A program made the position numbers and the translations under genes. A stretch of DNA of 64,000 bases, taken from the NCBI GenBank assembly GCA_910579615.1, contig CAJTUA010000005.1, forward strand, positions 144,023 to 208,022. The letters are read 5' to 3'. This DNA comes from an uncultured Lachnospiraceae bacterium (GTDB lineage: Bacteria > Bacillota > Clostridia > Lachnospirales > Lachnospiraceae). The number at the start of each line of letters is the position of its first letter. The stretch's first letter is position 1. Below, piece by piece: positions 45,096 to 54,684 of this stretch. Under the pieces are notes generated by a model, which worked only from the letters and a program-made list of their open reading frames with translations, was not told where the DNA came from and did no database searches.

Positions 45096-45773
45096 ATGAG
45101 AAAAAAATTATATGGGATTGCCGCATTGCTATCCATCTTTTGCATTGCAATTTTATTTTTTGCAATATTATCCGTTGGCAGGAGGCAAGCTGCCCCTTCC
45201 TATGAAGGGGAATGGCTTACAGCAGAAGGAAACTATACATACCCGATGACACCGTACAAGGAAGAATGGGCGCAGCTGGATATTCTGGAAAGGCGGGAGA
45301 GCTGCAATATGCCGCAGGAACTGGTGGATATGCTTACAACCGAGGAACTTGTGAATGCTGCTTTGGATTATCCGCTAAAGATGGATTATATAGGATTTTC
45401 CAGTCCGGAAAAAGGTCTGGAGCATTTGAAAGGAAGTTCGAATGTTTACCGGGAGCTATTTAAAAGAGAAGATATCATAGAGAATTTATTGAAGGCTTAT
45501 CGGGATTTGCAAGTTGATTATGATTTGCTTGTTTCTGAAACGGTTTCAAATCCGTGGGAGAAAAGTGGCTATGCCAAAGAATTAATATTGCAATTGTTGA
45601 TTGGGTGCGATGAAATATTTGACCAACTGACAGAGGCACAGATGGAAGAGCTTCTTACAGTCGTGGATGAGCGATATGCTGCAAAACAGGGAACGGGCGA
45701 TGATTTTACAATGGCATGGAGCCGAAACAATCCGTTTTTACTTGGCAGGGAGGGAATTTTGGATTTGGAATGA
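45096..45773 (+). CDS. Membrane-anchored exported protein, unknown function
   Basis: 225 residues with an N-terminal hydrophobic segment (YGIAALLSIFCIAILFFAIL) that may remain as an anchor. The exported part is helical and acidic: MPQELVDMLTTEELVNAALD, YRELFKREDIIENLLKAY and QLLIGCDEIFDQLTEAQMEE. One internal Cys; no lipobox. No family recognised. It follows the ABC permease and precedes another exported protein, all on one strand. Confidence 0.68.
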   Translation: MRKKLYGIAALLSIFCIAILFFAILSVGRRQAAPSYEGEWLTAEGNYTYPMTPYKEEWAQLDILERRESCNMPQELVDMLTTEELVNAALDYPLKMDYIGFSSPEKGLEHLKGSSNVYRELFKREDIIENLLKAYRDLQVDYDLLVSETVSNPWEKSGYAKELILQLLIGCDEIFDQLTEAQMEELLTVVDERYAAKQGTGDDFTMAWSRNNPFLLGREGILDLE

Positions 45774-45852
45774 TTGCGGGTTGCTTTTATCTGGCCTGGA
45801 TTTTCTCTTTTTGTGCGTCTTGTCAGGATTCTATATTTGAGAGGGAGGTATT

Positions 45853-46743
45853 ATGGGTAAAAAAAGATTGACACGGATACTGGTTCTCCTTTTTTGTCTT
45901 GTGCTTTGCATCGGAAGCATCCTTGCGCGAAACATTCGTCCCTTTGCGCAGGAACAGGCAGAACCAATGCAGGCAGACCTAGAATGGCTTGAGGAAATCA
46001 GGAAAATCATGTCGGAGGGTACTTCCCCGTACATGGCCATCCCATGGTCAGAACAAAAACCCTGTGAACAATACCCATATGCCGACTGGGATGGCGGCAC
46101 TTATGTTTCTTCCGGCCAAAAAATTGGGGAAGAAAAGACAGGCGAATATCTTGGCAGTGCCATTGCCTATGGACGGGAGTCCCTGGATGCTTTGAGCCAA
46201 ACAAAAAATATCCGGTATATCCGGCATGAGAAAAAGGCGGAATTATACCGCATCCATGAAATATCGGAACGTTTTGCGGTGGCGGTTCGCCTGGAGGGTG
46301 AGCAGAAATATTATGTATATGCGAGGGAGGATTATGTACCGGAAACACTGGGAGATTTTGTGGAAGATTCCAATTTAAAAGAATATCTGGAAATCTCTGT
46401 GGAGTTTGAATGTGGAAACAATCCGGAGGAAACATACCGGGGGGATATCGCGGATGCTTTGTGGGATATCCTCCTGTCGCAAAAAGAGGTAAAAAGCCAG
46501 AAAAAACCGCACCATAGCGTTTTTGTCTCCGATGAGGAGGTGGGTGATATTGTATTTTCGGCCGCGATTCTCTATGAACTGACGAGATGGGGGCATATCA
46601 CGTTTTATGTGTCGGAGCATGGGTACATTGGAATCAACGGACCGCTTTTGAATCCGGAATATATTTTCCCGGTGGGGGAGAATGCGGCGGAAGAATTTTT
46701 GGAATACATTTATGCAAATTGTAAGAAGATAGAGGAGAAATAA
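45853..46743 (+). CDS. Exported protein, unknown function
   Basis: 296 residues with a signal peptide (ILVLLFCLVLCIGSILA). The mature part has mixed strands and helices: YADWDGGTYVSSGQKIGEE, VAVRLEGEQKYYVYAREDY and ILYELTRWGHITFYVSEHG near the C-terminus. No catalytic motif or family recognised. GGGAGG precedes the ATG. Last gene of the exported-protein group; a bidirectional terminator follows. Confidence 0.68.
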   Translation: MGKKRLTRILVLLFCLVLCIGSILARNIRPFAQEQAEPMQADLEWLEEIRKIMSEGTSPYMAIPWSEQKPCEQYPYADWDGGTYVSSGQKIGEEKTGEYLGSAIAYGRESLDALSQTKNIRYIRHEKKAELYRIHEISERFAVAVRLEGEQKYYVYAREDYVPETLGDFVEDSNLKEYLEISVEFECGNNPEETYRGDIADALWDILLSQKEVKSQKKPHHSVFVSDEEVGDIVFSAAILYELTRWGHITFYVSEHGYIGINGPLLNPEYIFPVGENAAEEFLEYIYANCKKIEEK

Positions 46744-46798
46744 AAAAATGAGGTACTCTGTAAAGCAAAAGCTTTCATGGAGCACCTCATTCTTTTTT
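46742..46798. terminator. Bidirectional intrinsic terminator
   Basis: AATGAGGT pairs with ACCTCATT at the base, with a further CTGTAAAGC / GCTTTCATG pairing near the loop, flanked by A- and T-runs. It closes both the exported-protein unit and the convergent GH2 gene. Confidence 0.8.
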
Positions 46799-46810
46799 AC
46801 AAATCCCTGC

Positions 46811-49800
46811 CTATTCCGCTACAAACTGAAACCATTTAAAATCAAACTCGCATCCCGGCAGGAATACAAACGTCACTTTATTGCACCCCTTCACACTATC
46901 AAGTGCAAATTCCTGCACCGTGTAGTCATCTGAATGCACAAACTCCGCAATTTGCTTGATTTCCGTGCCGTTTTCGTCCAGGAAGCGAACATGGATGGTA
47001 TTTTTCTCAAGCGGCGTGCGCCCGCAGACCAAAAGCCTTGCAAAGCCCTTTTCGCCGAAATCCATCGCGTCATACTCCAACGAGACATTGTTCCCGATGC
47101 CGACAATCGCGTCCTCCTGCACCGTGAAGGTATCCCCGTAAATGCGGCTGTTTTCCAGTGCAGTAAGCTTTGCCCACGCTTTCCTTGGCGGGGCAAAGGC
47201 AAAGCCCTTGACATGGATTTTATTGTGCGCGGTAAAACAAAGTGTTGTAAGCCCCCGGACGCGGCGGTTTAAGTGGAAGGTCTCCTCCTGGTATACATTC
47301 CAGATGGAAGGTTTTTGGTAAACCACATCCGCAAGCAGTTCGCAATGCTCCGAATCCGGAACGCCCTCCCAAATCTGAATCGGGTACGGTGCGCCGTCCA
47401 GGGCAAAAATCGGGATGGTCACTTCATCCGAGCCGAAATCGCCGAAATCCACGTTCGTAAAGCCGAAGGTTGTCTTAGCATCGCGCAGCGTCGCAACCCC
47501 GCGCTCGTTGCCGTTGGTGAGTGTGCCGATGGCAACATCGTAAAGCCCGGCGGAAACGAACTGGTATGGGTTGAGTGTAGCACTCCCAAGCCCGTCTGCC
47601 GTAAAGACAAGCTGGGAGATGATGCGCACTTTGTCCGTGTTGTTTTTTGTCATGCAGCGGACGCAGAATTCGCCGTCACCCTGGGCTGTAATGACGGCCT
47701 GGTTGCCGGAAACCGAAAGGGTTGCAAGGTTGGAATCGATGCCGATGTCAGTCGTTACCTTCCAGATAAGCTCAGCAGGGGAGGCATTTTCCGGCAAAGG
47801 CTTTGCCGTGACGGTGATTTGCTTTTTCTCCGGGGAGAAGGAAAGACCTTTGTCGGTGGTAAGCTCCAGTTTGCGGATTGGGATGGAAGCGTCCGCAGAG
47901 GATGGTGGCGTTACAATGTTGCACGGGCAGGGAGAACCTGCAGAAAGGTCTTTTGCAGGCACGAACGCCGCCCCGTTTTTTGTCACGGTAAGCATTGTGG
48001 CATTTTCCGGCACGCGGATTCCGCAGGCTTTTTCTAAAGCAGCTTCCTGCGCAGTCAGCGCGTTTGCCCGCAGCGTAATTTGTGCATCCGGCAAGCCTGC
48101 TGCGCTCACCCTTACGAAAATATCCCCCTCTGTGAGCCCCGCGCCGATTACCGCCAGAAGTTTTCCGGAAAACAGGCGGCGGCTCGTGCATTTGTACTGT
48201 TCAAAATCCGTGCTGTCGCCATTGTCAAGCCCCAAAAGACGCCCGGCACCGGATACGGAAACCTCCACGCGCGTGTTCGCGTTCTCAACCGGGTGCCCGT
48301 CCTTATCCACCGCGTGGATGGCAAGGAAAATCAAATCCCTGCCGTCGGCGCGCAGCGTGCCGCGGTCAGGGGAAAGCACCAGGGCTACCGCCTCACCAAA
48401 GGAATCATGCCTGTCCTCGGCAATCACATTGCCCTTCTCATCGTATGCCACCGCGTGGATGCTTCCCTTTTCATATGGAATCTGCCAGTGGGCGAGCAGG
48501 TCATCATGCCCGTTTACATGGTCAAGGTCATGCGTGCCAAGCGATTTCCCGTTGACAAAAAGTTCTACCTTCGGCGCGTTGGAACAAATCAGCACATCGA
48601 TTGGCTGCCCCTCGTTGAAATCCCAGTACGGGAACAAATGCACCATCGGCGCTTTCTTATAATCCGTCCACTCCGCCTGGAAAATGTAGAAGGAGTCCTT
48701 CGGGAAGCCCGCAGTGTCAATCTGTCCGAAATAGGAATTTTTCGTGTGGTACGGGGTCGGCTCGCCAATGTAGTCAAAGCCCGTCCAGATAAACTGTCCG
48801 GCGCTGTAAGGCGTATCGCGGTCGTCGGTGATGCAGGCGAGGGTGTTTTTTGCACCCCAGCTTGTGGAGCTGTTGCCAAGCGCAGAGCACTGCTCATCGT
48901 CATCCGCAAGGATGGATTTTGCATACGGGAAATGGTAAATGCCGCGGCTCTGCACGACGGAAGCCGTCTCGCTGCCGTAAATCACCCAGTCCGGATGCTT
49001 TTTATGGTGCTCGTCATAGTAGCGCTCAGAATAATTGTAGCCAGCATATTTGACGATATCCGCGCAGTTCTGTGCGCCCTCCCATGGCATAAAATTGGAG
49101 CCGATGGTGATTGGCGCATTGCCCTTCGGGTCATTTTCGCGGACATAATCGCAGAGGTAGCGCGTGATTTCCTCCCCGTGTGCGTCCGCGTGCGTGTCGT
49201 AGATTTCGTTGCCGATGCTCCACATAATGACGCTGACATGGTTGCGGTCGCGGCGAATCCAGGAGGCAACGTCGCGGCGGCTCCACTCTGCGAAAAAGCG
49301 GGCGTAATCGTAGGTTGTCTTCGGGCGCTCCCACATGTCAAATGCCTCGGAATCAATGAGGATTCCCATCTCGTCCGCAAGCTCCATCAGCTCGACGGCA
49401 GGCATATTGTGTGAGGTGCGGATGGCGTTGACCCCCATTTCTTTTAAAAGGGTAAGCTGGCGGCGCAGTGCGGTTTTGTTGACCGCGGAGCCCAAAGCGC
49501 CCAAATCGTGGTGCTCGCAGGCACCATTTAAGCGAAGCTTGCGCCCGTTGAGCAAAAAACCCTCCTCCGGCGTGAATTCCTTGGTACAAAAACCGATGCG
49601 GCAAATGGCGGTATCGATGATGGTTCCATCCGCAATCAGCTCGCTTGTCAGGGTGTATAACGTCGGGGAATCAATATCCCAAAGGGAGGGGTTGATGACC
49701 TGGAGTTTTTGCGAATTGGCGAACACGCGGATATTTTTATTTTGGTACGGGCAGAAAGCATCCGCCGGGAAAAAGGCAGCATCCATCGCGCCGGAAAGCA

Positions 49801-50437
49801 GCGTGCCGTCCTCACCGGTAATCTGATGGCGGATGCTAAAAGCGGTGGAATCCATGCCCTCGGGCAACACAACCGCGGCATCAATTTCGGCGCTCCACTG
49901 GTCGTCGTTTTTGCGGATTGCTGTGTAAATACCGTCGGTATTAAAATGTGCATTGTTTTTTATATTCAGCCAGACATTGCGGTAAATCCCCGCGCCGGAA
50001 TACCAGCGGGAATTCGGGCTCTGGTGGATGACGCGCACGACAATCTCATTTTCCCCTTCGGCTATGTATGGCGTGATGTCAAGGGGAAAGCCGGAATAAC
50101 CGTATTTCCAGGTAAATGCTTCTTTGCCGTTGATGTAGATGGTGGAGTTCATGTAGATGCCCTCGAAATCCAAAAGGGCGCATTCTGTCCCGCCGATGAA
50201 AACCGTCTCGGTATCCCCAGCTTTGTCAGGGTGTCCTGACGCGGTTTCCCGTATGCAGAAAAAGCGTTTGCGGTACCATCCCTCGGCGGTTTCATAGAGG
50301 TCATGGGAATTAAAAATCAGCCAGTCATGCGGCAGCTCAACCGGTGAAAAATCATTATCTTTTAACACGGCGGCAAGGGAAATGCCAAGTGGTTTTTTGC
50401 AGAATTCCCAGCCAAAATTGAATAATTTGCGGTTCAT
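46811..50437 (-). CDS. Large multi-domain GH2 glycosidase
   Basis: A 1208-residue GH2 enzyme without signal peptide. Jelly-roll sugar-binding domain (about 1-190, LPHDWLIFN, EGWYRKRFF), Ig-like domain (about 195-290), catalytic TIM barrel (about 295-590) with acid/base E411 in MWSIGNEIYD and nucleophile E490 in IYGSETASVV. It continues with a DUF4982-like part, an Ig-like domain (ARVEVSVSGAGRLLGLDNGD-type, seen here as VEVSVSGAGRLLGLDNGD), and two further C-terminal beta domains to residue 1208, the last a galactose-binding-like module. That makes it roughly 370 residues longer than the GH2 at 9.8-12.3 kb. Probably a beta-galactosidase with altered preference; the substrate is not readable. 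Confidence 0.87.
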   Translation of the reverse strand: MNRKLFNFGWEFCKKPLGISLAAVLKDNDFSPVELPHDWLIFNSHDLYETAEGWYRKRFFCIRETASGHPDKAGDTETVFIGGTECALLDFEGIYMNSTIYINGKEAFTWKYGYSGFPLDITPYIAEGENEIVVRVIHQSPNSRWYSGAGIYRNVWLNIKNNAHFNTDGIYTAIRKNDDQWSAEIDAAVVLPEGMDSTAFSIRHQITGEDGTLLSGAMDAAFFPADAFCPYQNKNIRVFANSQKLQVINPSLWDIDSPTLYTLTSELIADGTIIDTAICRIGFCTKEFTPEEGFLLNGRKLRLNGACEHHDLGALGSAVNKTALRRQLTLLKEMGVNAIRTSHNMPAVELMELADEMGILIDSEAFDMWERPKTTYDYARFFAEWSRRDVASWIRRDRNHVSVIMWSIGNEIYDTHADAHGEEITRYLCDYVRENDPKGNAPITIGSNFMPWEGAQNCADIVKYAGYNYSERYYDEHHKKHPDWVIYGSETASVVQSRGIYHFPYAKSILADDDEQCSALGNSSTSWGAKNTLACITDDRDTPYSAGQFIWTGFDYIGEPTPYHTKNSYFGQIDTAGFPKDSFYIFQAEWTDYKKAPMVHLFPYWDFNEGQPIDVLICSNAPKVELFVNGKSLGTHDLDHVNGHDDLLAHWQIPYEKGSIHAVAYDEKGNVIAEDRHDSFGEAVALVLSPDRGTLRADGRDLIFLAIHAVDKDGHPVENANTRVEVSVSGAGRLLGLDNGDSTDFEQYKCTSRRLFSGKLLAVIGAGLTEGDIFVRVSAAGLPDAQITLRANALTAQEAALEKACGIRVPENATMLTVTKNGAAFVPAKDLSAGSPCPCNIVTPPSSADASIPIRKLELTTDKGLSFSPEKKQITVTAKPLPENASPAELIWKVTTDIGIDSNLATLSVSGNQAVITAQGDGEFCVRCMTKNNTDKVRIISQLVFTADGLGSATLNPYQFVSAGLYDVAIGTLTNGNERGVATLRDAKTTFGFTNVDFGDFGSDEVTIPIFALDGAPYPIQIWEGVPDSEHCELLADVVYQKPSIWNVYQEETFHLNRRVRGLTTLCFTAHNKIHVKGFAFAPPRKAWAKLTALENSRIYGDTFTVQEDAIVGIGNNVSLEYDAMDFGEKGFARLLVCGRTPLEKNTIHVRFLDENGTEIKQIAEFVHSDDYTVQEFALDSVKGCNKVTFVFLPGCEFDFKWFQFVAE

Positions 50438-50500
50438 GGAATACCTTTTCCTTTCACTTTTTCTTTAGTATACCATAAAGGAAGGTGGAAAGAAAGAAAT

Positions 50501-50539
50501 TTTACATGGATTTTACATAACCGGCATTTCAATTTTACA
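50501..50539 (+). promoter_or_regulatory. Pho-box-like TTTACA repeats upstream of the Na/Pi cotransporter
   Basis: TTTACA at 50501-50506, 50512-50517 and 50534-50539: spacings of 11 and 22 bases, with a degenerate copy (GGCATT) in the missing 11-base slot. Direct 6-base repeats on an 11-base period are the form of PhoP/PhoB boxes in Firmicutes. A TATGAA at 50554-50559 may be the -10. The PhoB-like regulator is encoded in the same operon. Confidence 0.65.
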
Positions 50540-50585
50540 TACTAATGGTAAAGTATGAATAGCACAGATAAGAAAGGGGAAGAAG

Positions 50586-52412
50586 ATGAACATATTTGAT
50601 GTACTTACCATGTTTGGGGGACTGGCATTTTTTCTTTATGGGATGAACTGCATGGAGGAAGGTCTGTCCAAGCTCTCAGGAGGGCGTCTGGAACAGCTTT
50701 TGGAAAAATTTACAAGCGGGAAACTTCGTGCCGTGGCGCTTGGAGCCGTAGTAACCGCCCTGATTCAGTCTTCCTCGGCGACAACGGTCATGACGGTGGG
50801 GCTGGTCAATTCCGGGCTTTTGCGGCTCTCGCAGGCGGTCGGTATCATTATGGGCGCGAATATCGGAACGACCGTTACTTCGTGGATATTGAGCCTTTCC
50901 GGGCTTGAAAGTGACAGTTTTATTGTGCAGATGCTAAAACCGACTGCGTTTTCACCGGTGCTTGCGGTGGTTGGGGTCAGTTTTTTGATGTTTTCTAAGA
51001 AGGATAAAAAGCGCGACCTCGGCACTATTTTTATCGGTTTTGCGCTGCTGATGTTCGGGATGAATACGATGAGTAAGGCGGTGGCGCCATTGGCGGATGT
51101 GCCGGAGTTTACGCAGATTCTGACCATGTTTTCCAATCCGCTGTTGGGGCTTTTGGCGGGGGCTTTTCTGACGGCGGTAATCCAAAGCTCCTCCGCTTCG
51201 GTCGGGATTTTGCAGACACTTTGTTCCACCGGGGCGGTTACGGTTGGCAGCGCCGTGCCAATCATTATGGGGCAAAATATCGGAACCTGTGTGACAGCGC
51301 TGCTTTCCGGGATTGGCGCGACCAAAAATGCAAGGCGTGCGGCCTTGATTCATCTGTATTTTAATGTTGTCGGAACTTTGCTTTTTATGGTATTATTTTA
51401 TGCGGGGGATGCCGTGTTTGATTTTGGATTCCTGGGCGATACGGCAAAAGCATCCTCCGTTGCGGTAATCCATACGGTTTTCAATCTCACGGCAACCTTT
51501 ATCCTGCTGCCTTTTTCCGGTCTTTTAGAGAAGCTTGCGGCAGTAACGGTGCGTGCTCGAAACCGGATGGAAAATGGGAAAATTTCCGGGGAAAACAATA
51601 GTTCAAAAGAAAAAAAATACTCCGAAGAAAAATTGCGGATTCTTGACGAGCGGTTCTTAGAACGCCCTTCGCTTGCAACCGAGCATTGCCGCGAGGCGGC
51701 GGTGCGCATGGCAGAGCTGGCGAAATCAAGCGTATTCCATGCGCTGGAGCTTCTTAAGGAATATTCGGAAGACGGGTTTGGCGATGTACAGGGGATGGAG
51801 GAAACGGTGGATTGCTATGAGGATGAGCTTGGCACTTATCTGGTGCGTTTAAGCCGTAGGGAGCTCTCGGAAAAAAACAGCCAGGAACTGAGTGAACTGC
51901 TGCACTGCATCGGGGATTTTGAGCGGATTGCCGACCACTCCTTAAACATTGCGCAGGCGGCGCGGGAAATGTACCGAAAGGCACTATCGTTCTCGGGGGA
52001 AGCACGCGCGGAGCTTGAGGTTTACGCAGGGGCAGTCCGCGATATCCTGACGCTCTCCATGCAGGTGTTTGAGGAGGAGGACGCGCTGCGCGCAAAGAAA
52101 GTGGAGCCGCTTGAGGAAGTGATTGACCAGCTGAGCGAGCAGATGAAAATACGTCATATCAAGCGGCTGCGCGCGGGTACCTGCACGATTGAGCTGGGAT
52201 TTATCCTGGCGGATTTGACGACGAATTTTGAGCGGATTGCCGACCATTGTTCCAATATCGCGGTGTGCCTGATTCAGATTGAAAAAAATGGCATGGAAGT
52301 GCATGGGTATCTGGAAACGGCAAAGCATGACGAGCGGTTTGAAGAGTTGGTGGATGAGAACAAAAGGAAATATGAGCTGCCCCGGATGGAATGGCAGCAG
52401 ACGGAAGGATGA
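50586..52412 (+). CDS. Na+/phosphate cotransporter with PhoU-like domain
   Basis: 608 residues. The N-terminal membrane domain (about 1-310) has the inverted repeat signature of NptA/SLC34-like carriers: ALIQSSSATTVMTVGL and AVIQSSSASVGILQTL, plus IIMGANIGTTVTS and IIMGQNIGTCVTA. A cytoplasmic PhoU-like helical domain (about 350-590) contains two ERIADHS/C copies (FERIADHSLNIA and FERIADHCSNIA). It should import phosphate with sodium and may sense its own flux through the PhoU part. The two-component genes follow 7 bases later. Confidence 0.92.
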   Translation: MNIFDVLTMFGGLAFFLYGMNCMEEGLSKLSGGRLEQLLEKFTSGKLRAVALGAVVTALIQSSSATTVMTVGLVNSGLLRLSQAVGIIMGANIGTTVTSWILSLSGLESDSFIVQMLKPTAFSPVLAVVGVSFLMFSKKDKKRDLGTIFIGFALLMFGMNTMSKAVAPLADVPEFTQILTMFSNPLLGLLAGAFLTAVIQSSSASVGILQTLCSTGAVTVGSAVPIIMGQNIGTCVTALLSGIGATKNARRAALIHLYFNVVGTLLFMVLFYAGDAVFDFGFLGDTAKASSVAVIHTVFNLTATFILLPFSGLLEKLAAVTVRARNRMENGKISGENNSSKEKKYSEEKLRILDERFLERPSLATEHCREAAVRMAELAKSSVFHALELLKEYSEDGFGDVQGMEETVDCYEDELGTYLVRLSRRELSEKNSQELSELLHCIGDFERIADHSLNIAQAAREMYRKALSFSGEARAELEVYAGAVRDILTLSMQVFEEEDALRAKKVEPLEEVIDQLSEQMKIRHIKRLRAGTCTIELGFILADLTTNFERIADHCSNIAVCLIQIEKNGMEVHGYLETAKHDERFEELVDENKRKYELPRMEWQQTEG

Positions 52413-52419
52413 TGGAGCA

Positions 52420-53088
52420 ATGCATTTGGTGTATATTGTGGAGGATGATGTAAATATACGGGAAATTGAGAGTTTTGCTTTAAAAAGCAGCGGCTACCAG
52501 GTCATGGATTTTTCCGGCGCAAAAGAATTTTATCAGGGGATTGAAAAAAGGCGGCCGGATTTGGTGATTCTTGATATTATGCTACCGGATGAAGATGGTC
52601 TCTCGGTTCTTTCGCGGTTAAGGCAGGGGGCACAGACCAAAAAACTCCCGGTGATTTTGGTGACGGCAAAATCAACGGAGCTGGATAAGGTGCGTGGGCT
52701 TGATGGCGGGGCGGATGATTATATGACAAAGCCATTCGGGGTTTTGGAATTGATTTCGCGCGTGAAAGCCCTGCTGCGCCGCAGCATGCCAGAGCAGGGG
52801 CAAACACTTGCCATCGGGGAGATTCTTTTGGACGTGCTGCGGCATCAGGTTTATGTGGCGGGGCAGGTATGTGAGCTGACTTATAAGGAGTTTGAACTGC
52901 TGCACCTGCTAATGTTAAACGCAGGTATTGTAATGAAGCGCGACCTTTTGATGGAACGCATATGGGGCATTGATTTTGAGGGCGCATCGCGCACTCTTGA
53001 CATGCATATCCGGACATTGCGCTGTAAGCTCAAAGAGGCAGGGGTACATATTAAGACCGTGCGCAATGTTGGCTATGTGATGGAATAG
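52420..53088 (+). CDS. PhoB/OmpR-family response regulator
   Basis: 222 residues. Receiver domain with D52 in ILDIMLPDEDG, Lys in MTKPFG; C-terminal winged helix with YKEFELLHLLMLNAG and SRTLDMHIRTLRCKL. ATG 52420 follows GGAG and lies 7 bases after the transporter stop; the frame upstream is out of phase with real sequence. With the next gene it forms a two-component pair in an operon with the phosphate carrier, whose promoter bears Pho-box-like repeats. Confidence 0.92.
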   Translation: MHLVYIVEDDVNIREIESFALKSSGYQVMDFSGAKEFYQGIEKRRPDLVILDIMLPDEDGLSVLSRLRQGAQTKKLPVILVTAKSTELDKVRGLDGGADDYMTKPFGVLELISRVKALLRRSMPEQGQTLAIGEILLDVLRHQVYVAGQVCELTYKEFELLHLLMLNAGIVMKRDLLMERIWGIDFEGASRTLDMHIRTLRCKLKEAGVHIKTVRNVGYVME

Positions 53089-53097
53089 GGGATTTGG

Positions 53098-54441
53098 ATG
53101 AGACGCAGGATTTATATTGAGCTGGTGATGGTTGCGGGAACCGCGATTTTTGCAACCCTGCTTTTGGCGACGGTGGTGTACTATAAAGTTTTTGAGCGCC
53201 AGGTGTTTGAGGATTTAAAAATTTGTGCAAAGCTTCTGGCGGGGATGGGATGGGATGGGGCAAATGAGACGGAAGATGGTGCGGATTTTGAAATGTGGGC
53301 GGGGCAGGAGCTGCGCATTACGTTGATTGGCCAAAATGGGACAGTGTTTTATGATACGGCGGCAAAGGGGGAATTTTTAGAAAACCATGGCAGCCGCAAG
53401 GAAGTGATGGAAGCATTGGAAAAAGGGGAATCGAAGGTGGTGCGGGATTCACCGACTTTCCACAAAAATACATTCTATTTTGCACTGCGGCTGGATGAAA
53501 ATACCGTGCTGCGCACGGCAAGGGAAGCGGATAGCATTTTGGGAATTTTCACAGGAGTATTGCCGGTGGCGTTTTTTCTTGCAATGCTTTTGTTTGCGCT
53601 GTGCATGTTGCTTTCGCATGTCCTGACACGCCGTCTGATTGCTCCGGTGGAGCGCCTTGCAAAGGAAGGGGGGCTGGCGGAAGAAGTGGATACTTACCGG
53701 GAACTGCAGCCGCTTTTGCAGACCATCCGCAGGCAGCATGGGGATATCCTAAAGAGTGCCAGAATGCGCCAGGATTTCACAGCAAATGTTTCCCACGAAC
53801 TGAAAACCCCTTTGGCCTGTATCCAGGGGTATGCGGAGCTGATTGAAAACGGTATGGCAAAAAAGGAGGATGCGGCAAGGTTTGCGGGTGAAATCCGCAG
53901 CAGCTCCATCCGGCTCCTGGCGCTAATCAACGATATTCTGCGCCTTTCGGAGTTGGATGAGCAGAAGGGGAATCTGGAGTGTGAGCCAGTGGAACTTTCA
54001 GAACTTGCCAGGACATGTGTGGAGATGCTTTCGTTAAATGCAAAAAAGCAGGGGGTAAGCCTGATGTTTTCTGGCGGGGCATGTGTGATTGAGGCTAACC
54101 GGGGGATGTTGGAGGAACTGCTGTATAACCTGGTGGACAATGCGGTACGTTACAATCAAAGCGGGGGGCAGGTTTTTGTCGGGGTCACAGAAAGTGGGGA
54201 ACAGGTCTGCCTTGCGGTAAAAGACACAGGAATCGGGATTGGAAAGGAGCATCAGGAAAGGATTTTTGAGCGTTTTTACCGCGTGGATAAGAGCCGGTCA
54301 AGGGCTACGGGGGGGACAGGGCTTGGGCTTGCAATCGTAAAACATATTGCAGACTGCCACGGCGCGCGCATTGAACTTGAGAGCGAAGTGGGCAATGGGA
54401 CAAAAATCCAAATATATTTTTCAAAAAAGATTTGCAAATAG
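53098..54441 (+). CDS. PhoR-like sensor histidine kinase
   Basis: 447 residues. Two membrane helices (about 10-30 and 145-175) enclose an extracytoplasmic segment, then HAMP-like linker, dimerisation domain with phospho-acceptor His in FTANVSHELKTPLACIQ, and an ATPase with NLVDNAVRYNQSGG (N box), DTGIGIGKEHQ (G1), FERFYRVDKSRSRATGGTGL (F and G2). It lacks an obvious PAS domain. It should phosphorylate the PhoB-like regulator encoded nine bases upstream. Confidence 0.92.
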   Translation: MRRRIYIELVMVAGTAIFATLLLATVVYYKVFERQVFEDLKICAKLLAGMGWDGANETEDGADFEMWAGQELRITLIGQNGTVFYDTAAKGEFLENHGSRKEVMEALEKGESKVVRDSPTFHKNTFYFALRLDENTVLRTAREADSILGIFTGVLPVAFFLAMLLFALCMLLSHVLTRRLIAPVERLAKEGGLAEEVDTYRELQPLLQTIRRQHGDILKSARMRQDFTANVSHELKTPLACIQGYAELIENGMAKKEDAARFAGEIRSSSIRLLALINDILRLSELDEQKGNLECEPVELSELARTCVEMLSLNAKKQGVSLMFSGGACVIEANRGMLEELLYNLVDNAVRYNQSGGQVFVGVTESGEQVCLAVKDTGIGIGKEHQERIFERFYRVDKSRSRATGGTGLGLAIVKHIADCHGARIELESEVGNGTKIQIYFSKKICK

Positions 54442-54460
54442 CGACATTTTCTTATATAAT
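54432..54460 (+). promoter_or_regulatory. Promoter of the cobalamin uptake unit
   Basis: TTGCAA (54432-54437), 17 bases, TATAAT (54455-54460), overlapping the end of the kinase gene and directly before the riboswitch. Confidence 0.7.
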
Positions 54461-54465
54461 GGGAA

Positions 54466-54634
54466 ACTGCCATGTGGTGCCCGGTAAAACGGGGGAAAAG
54501 GGAACGCGGTGAAAATCCGCGACAGCTCCCACTACTGTAATTGGGGATGAAATCTGCGGGATATCATTGGGAGGGCAAGCTCCTGAGAAGATGCGGAAAG
54601 TAAAGGGAACCATAAGCCAGGAAACCTGCCATGT
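54466..54634 (+). ncRNA. Cobalamin riboswitch
   Basis: Conserved elements appear in order: AAAAGGGAA, the GCGGTGAAAATCCGCGACAG core, CCCACTACTGTAA, a GGCAAGCTCCTGAGAAG segment, and the B12 box AGCCAGGAAACCTGCC at 54615-54630. It controls the importer genes that follow, presumably by blocking expression when cobalamin is plentiful. A terminator is not obvious between 54634 and 54685, so control may be at translation. Confidence 0.95.
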
Positions 54635-54684
54635 GAGTATAATTTTTCTGCACTCCCGGGAGAGGGGAGGAGCATGGAGGAGCT

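Noticed and set aside
48080..49414. 444-codon frame antisense to the large GH2 gene
   Set aside because: Same reason: mirror openness of a real gene, with no recognisable protein features.
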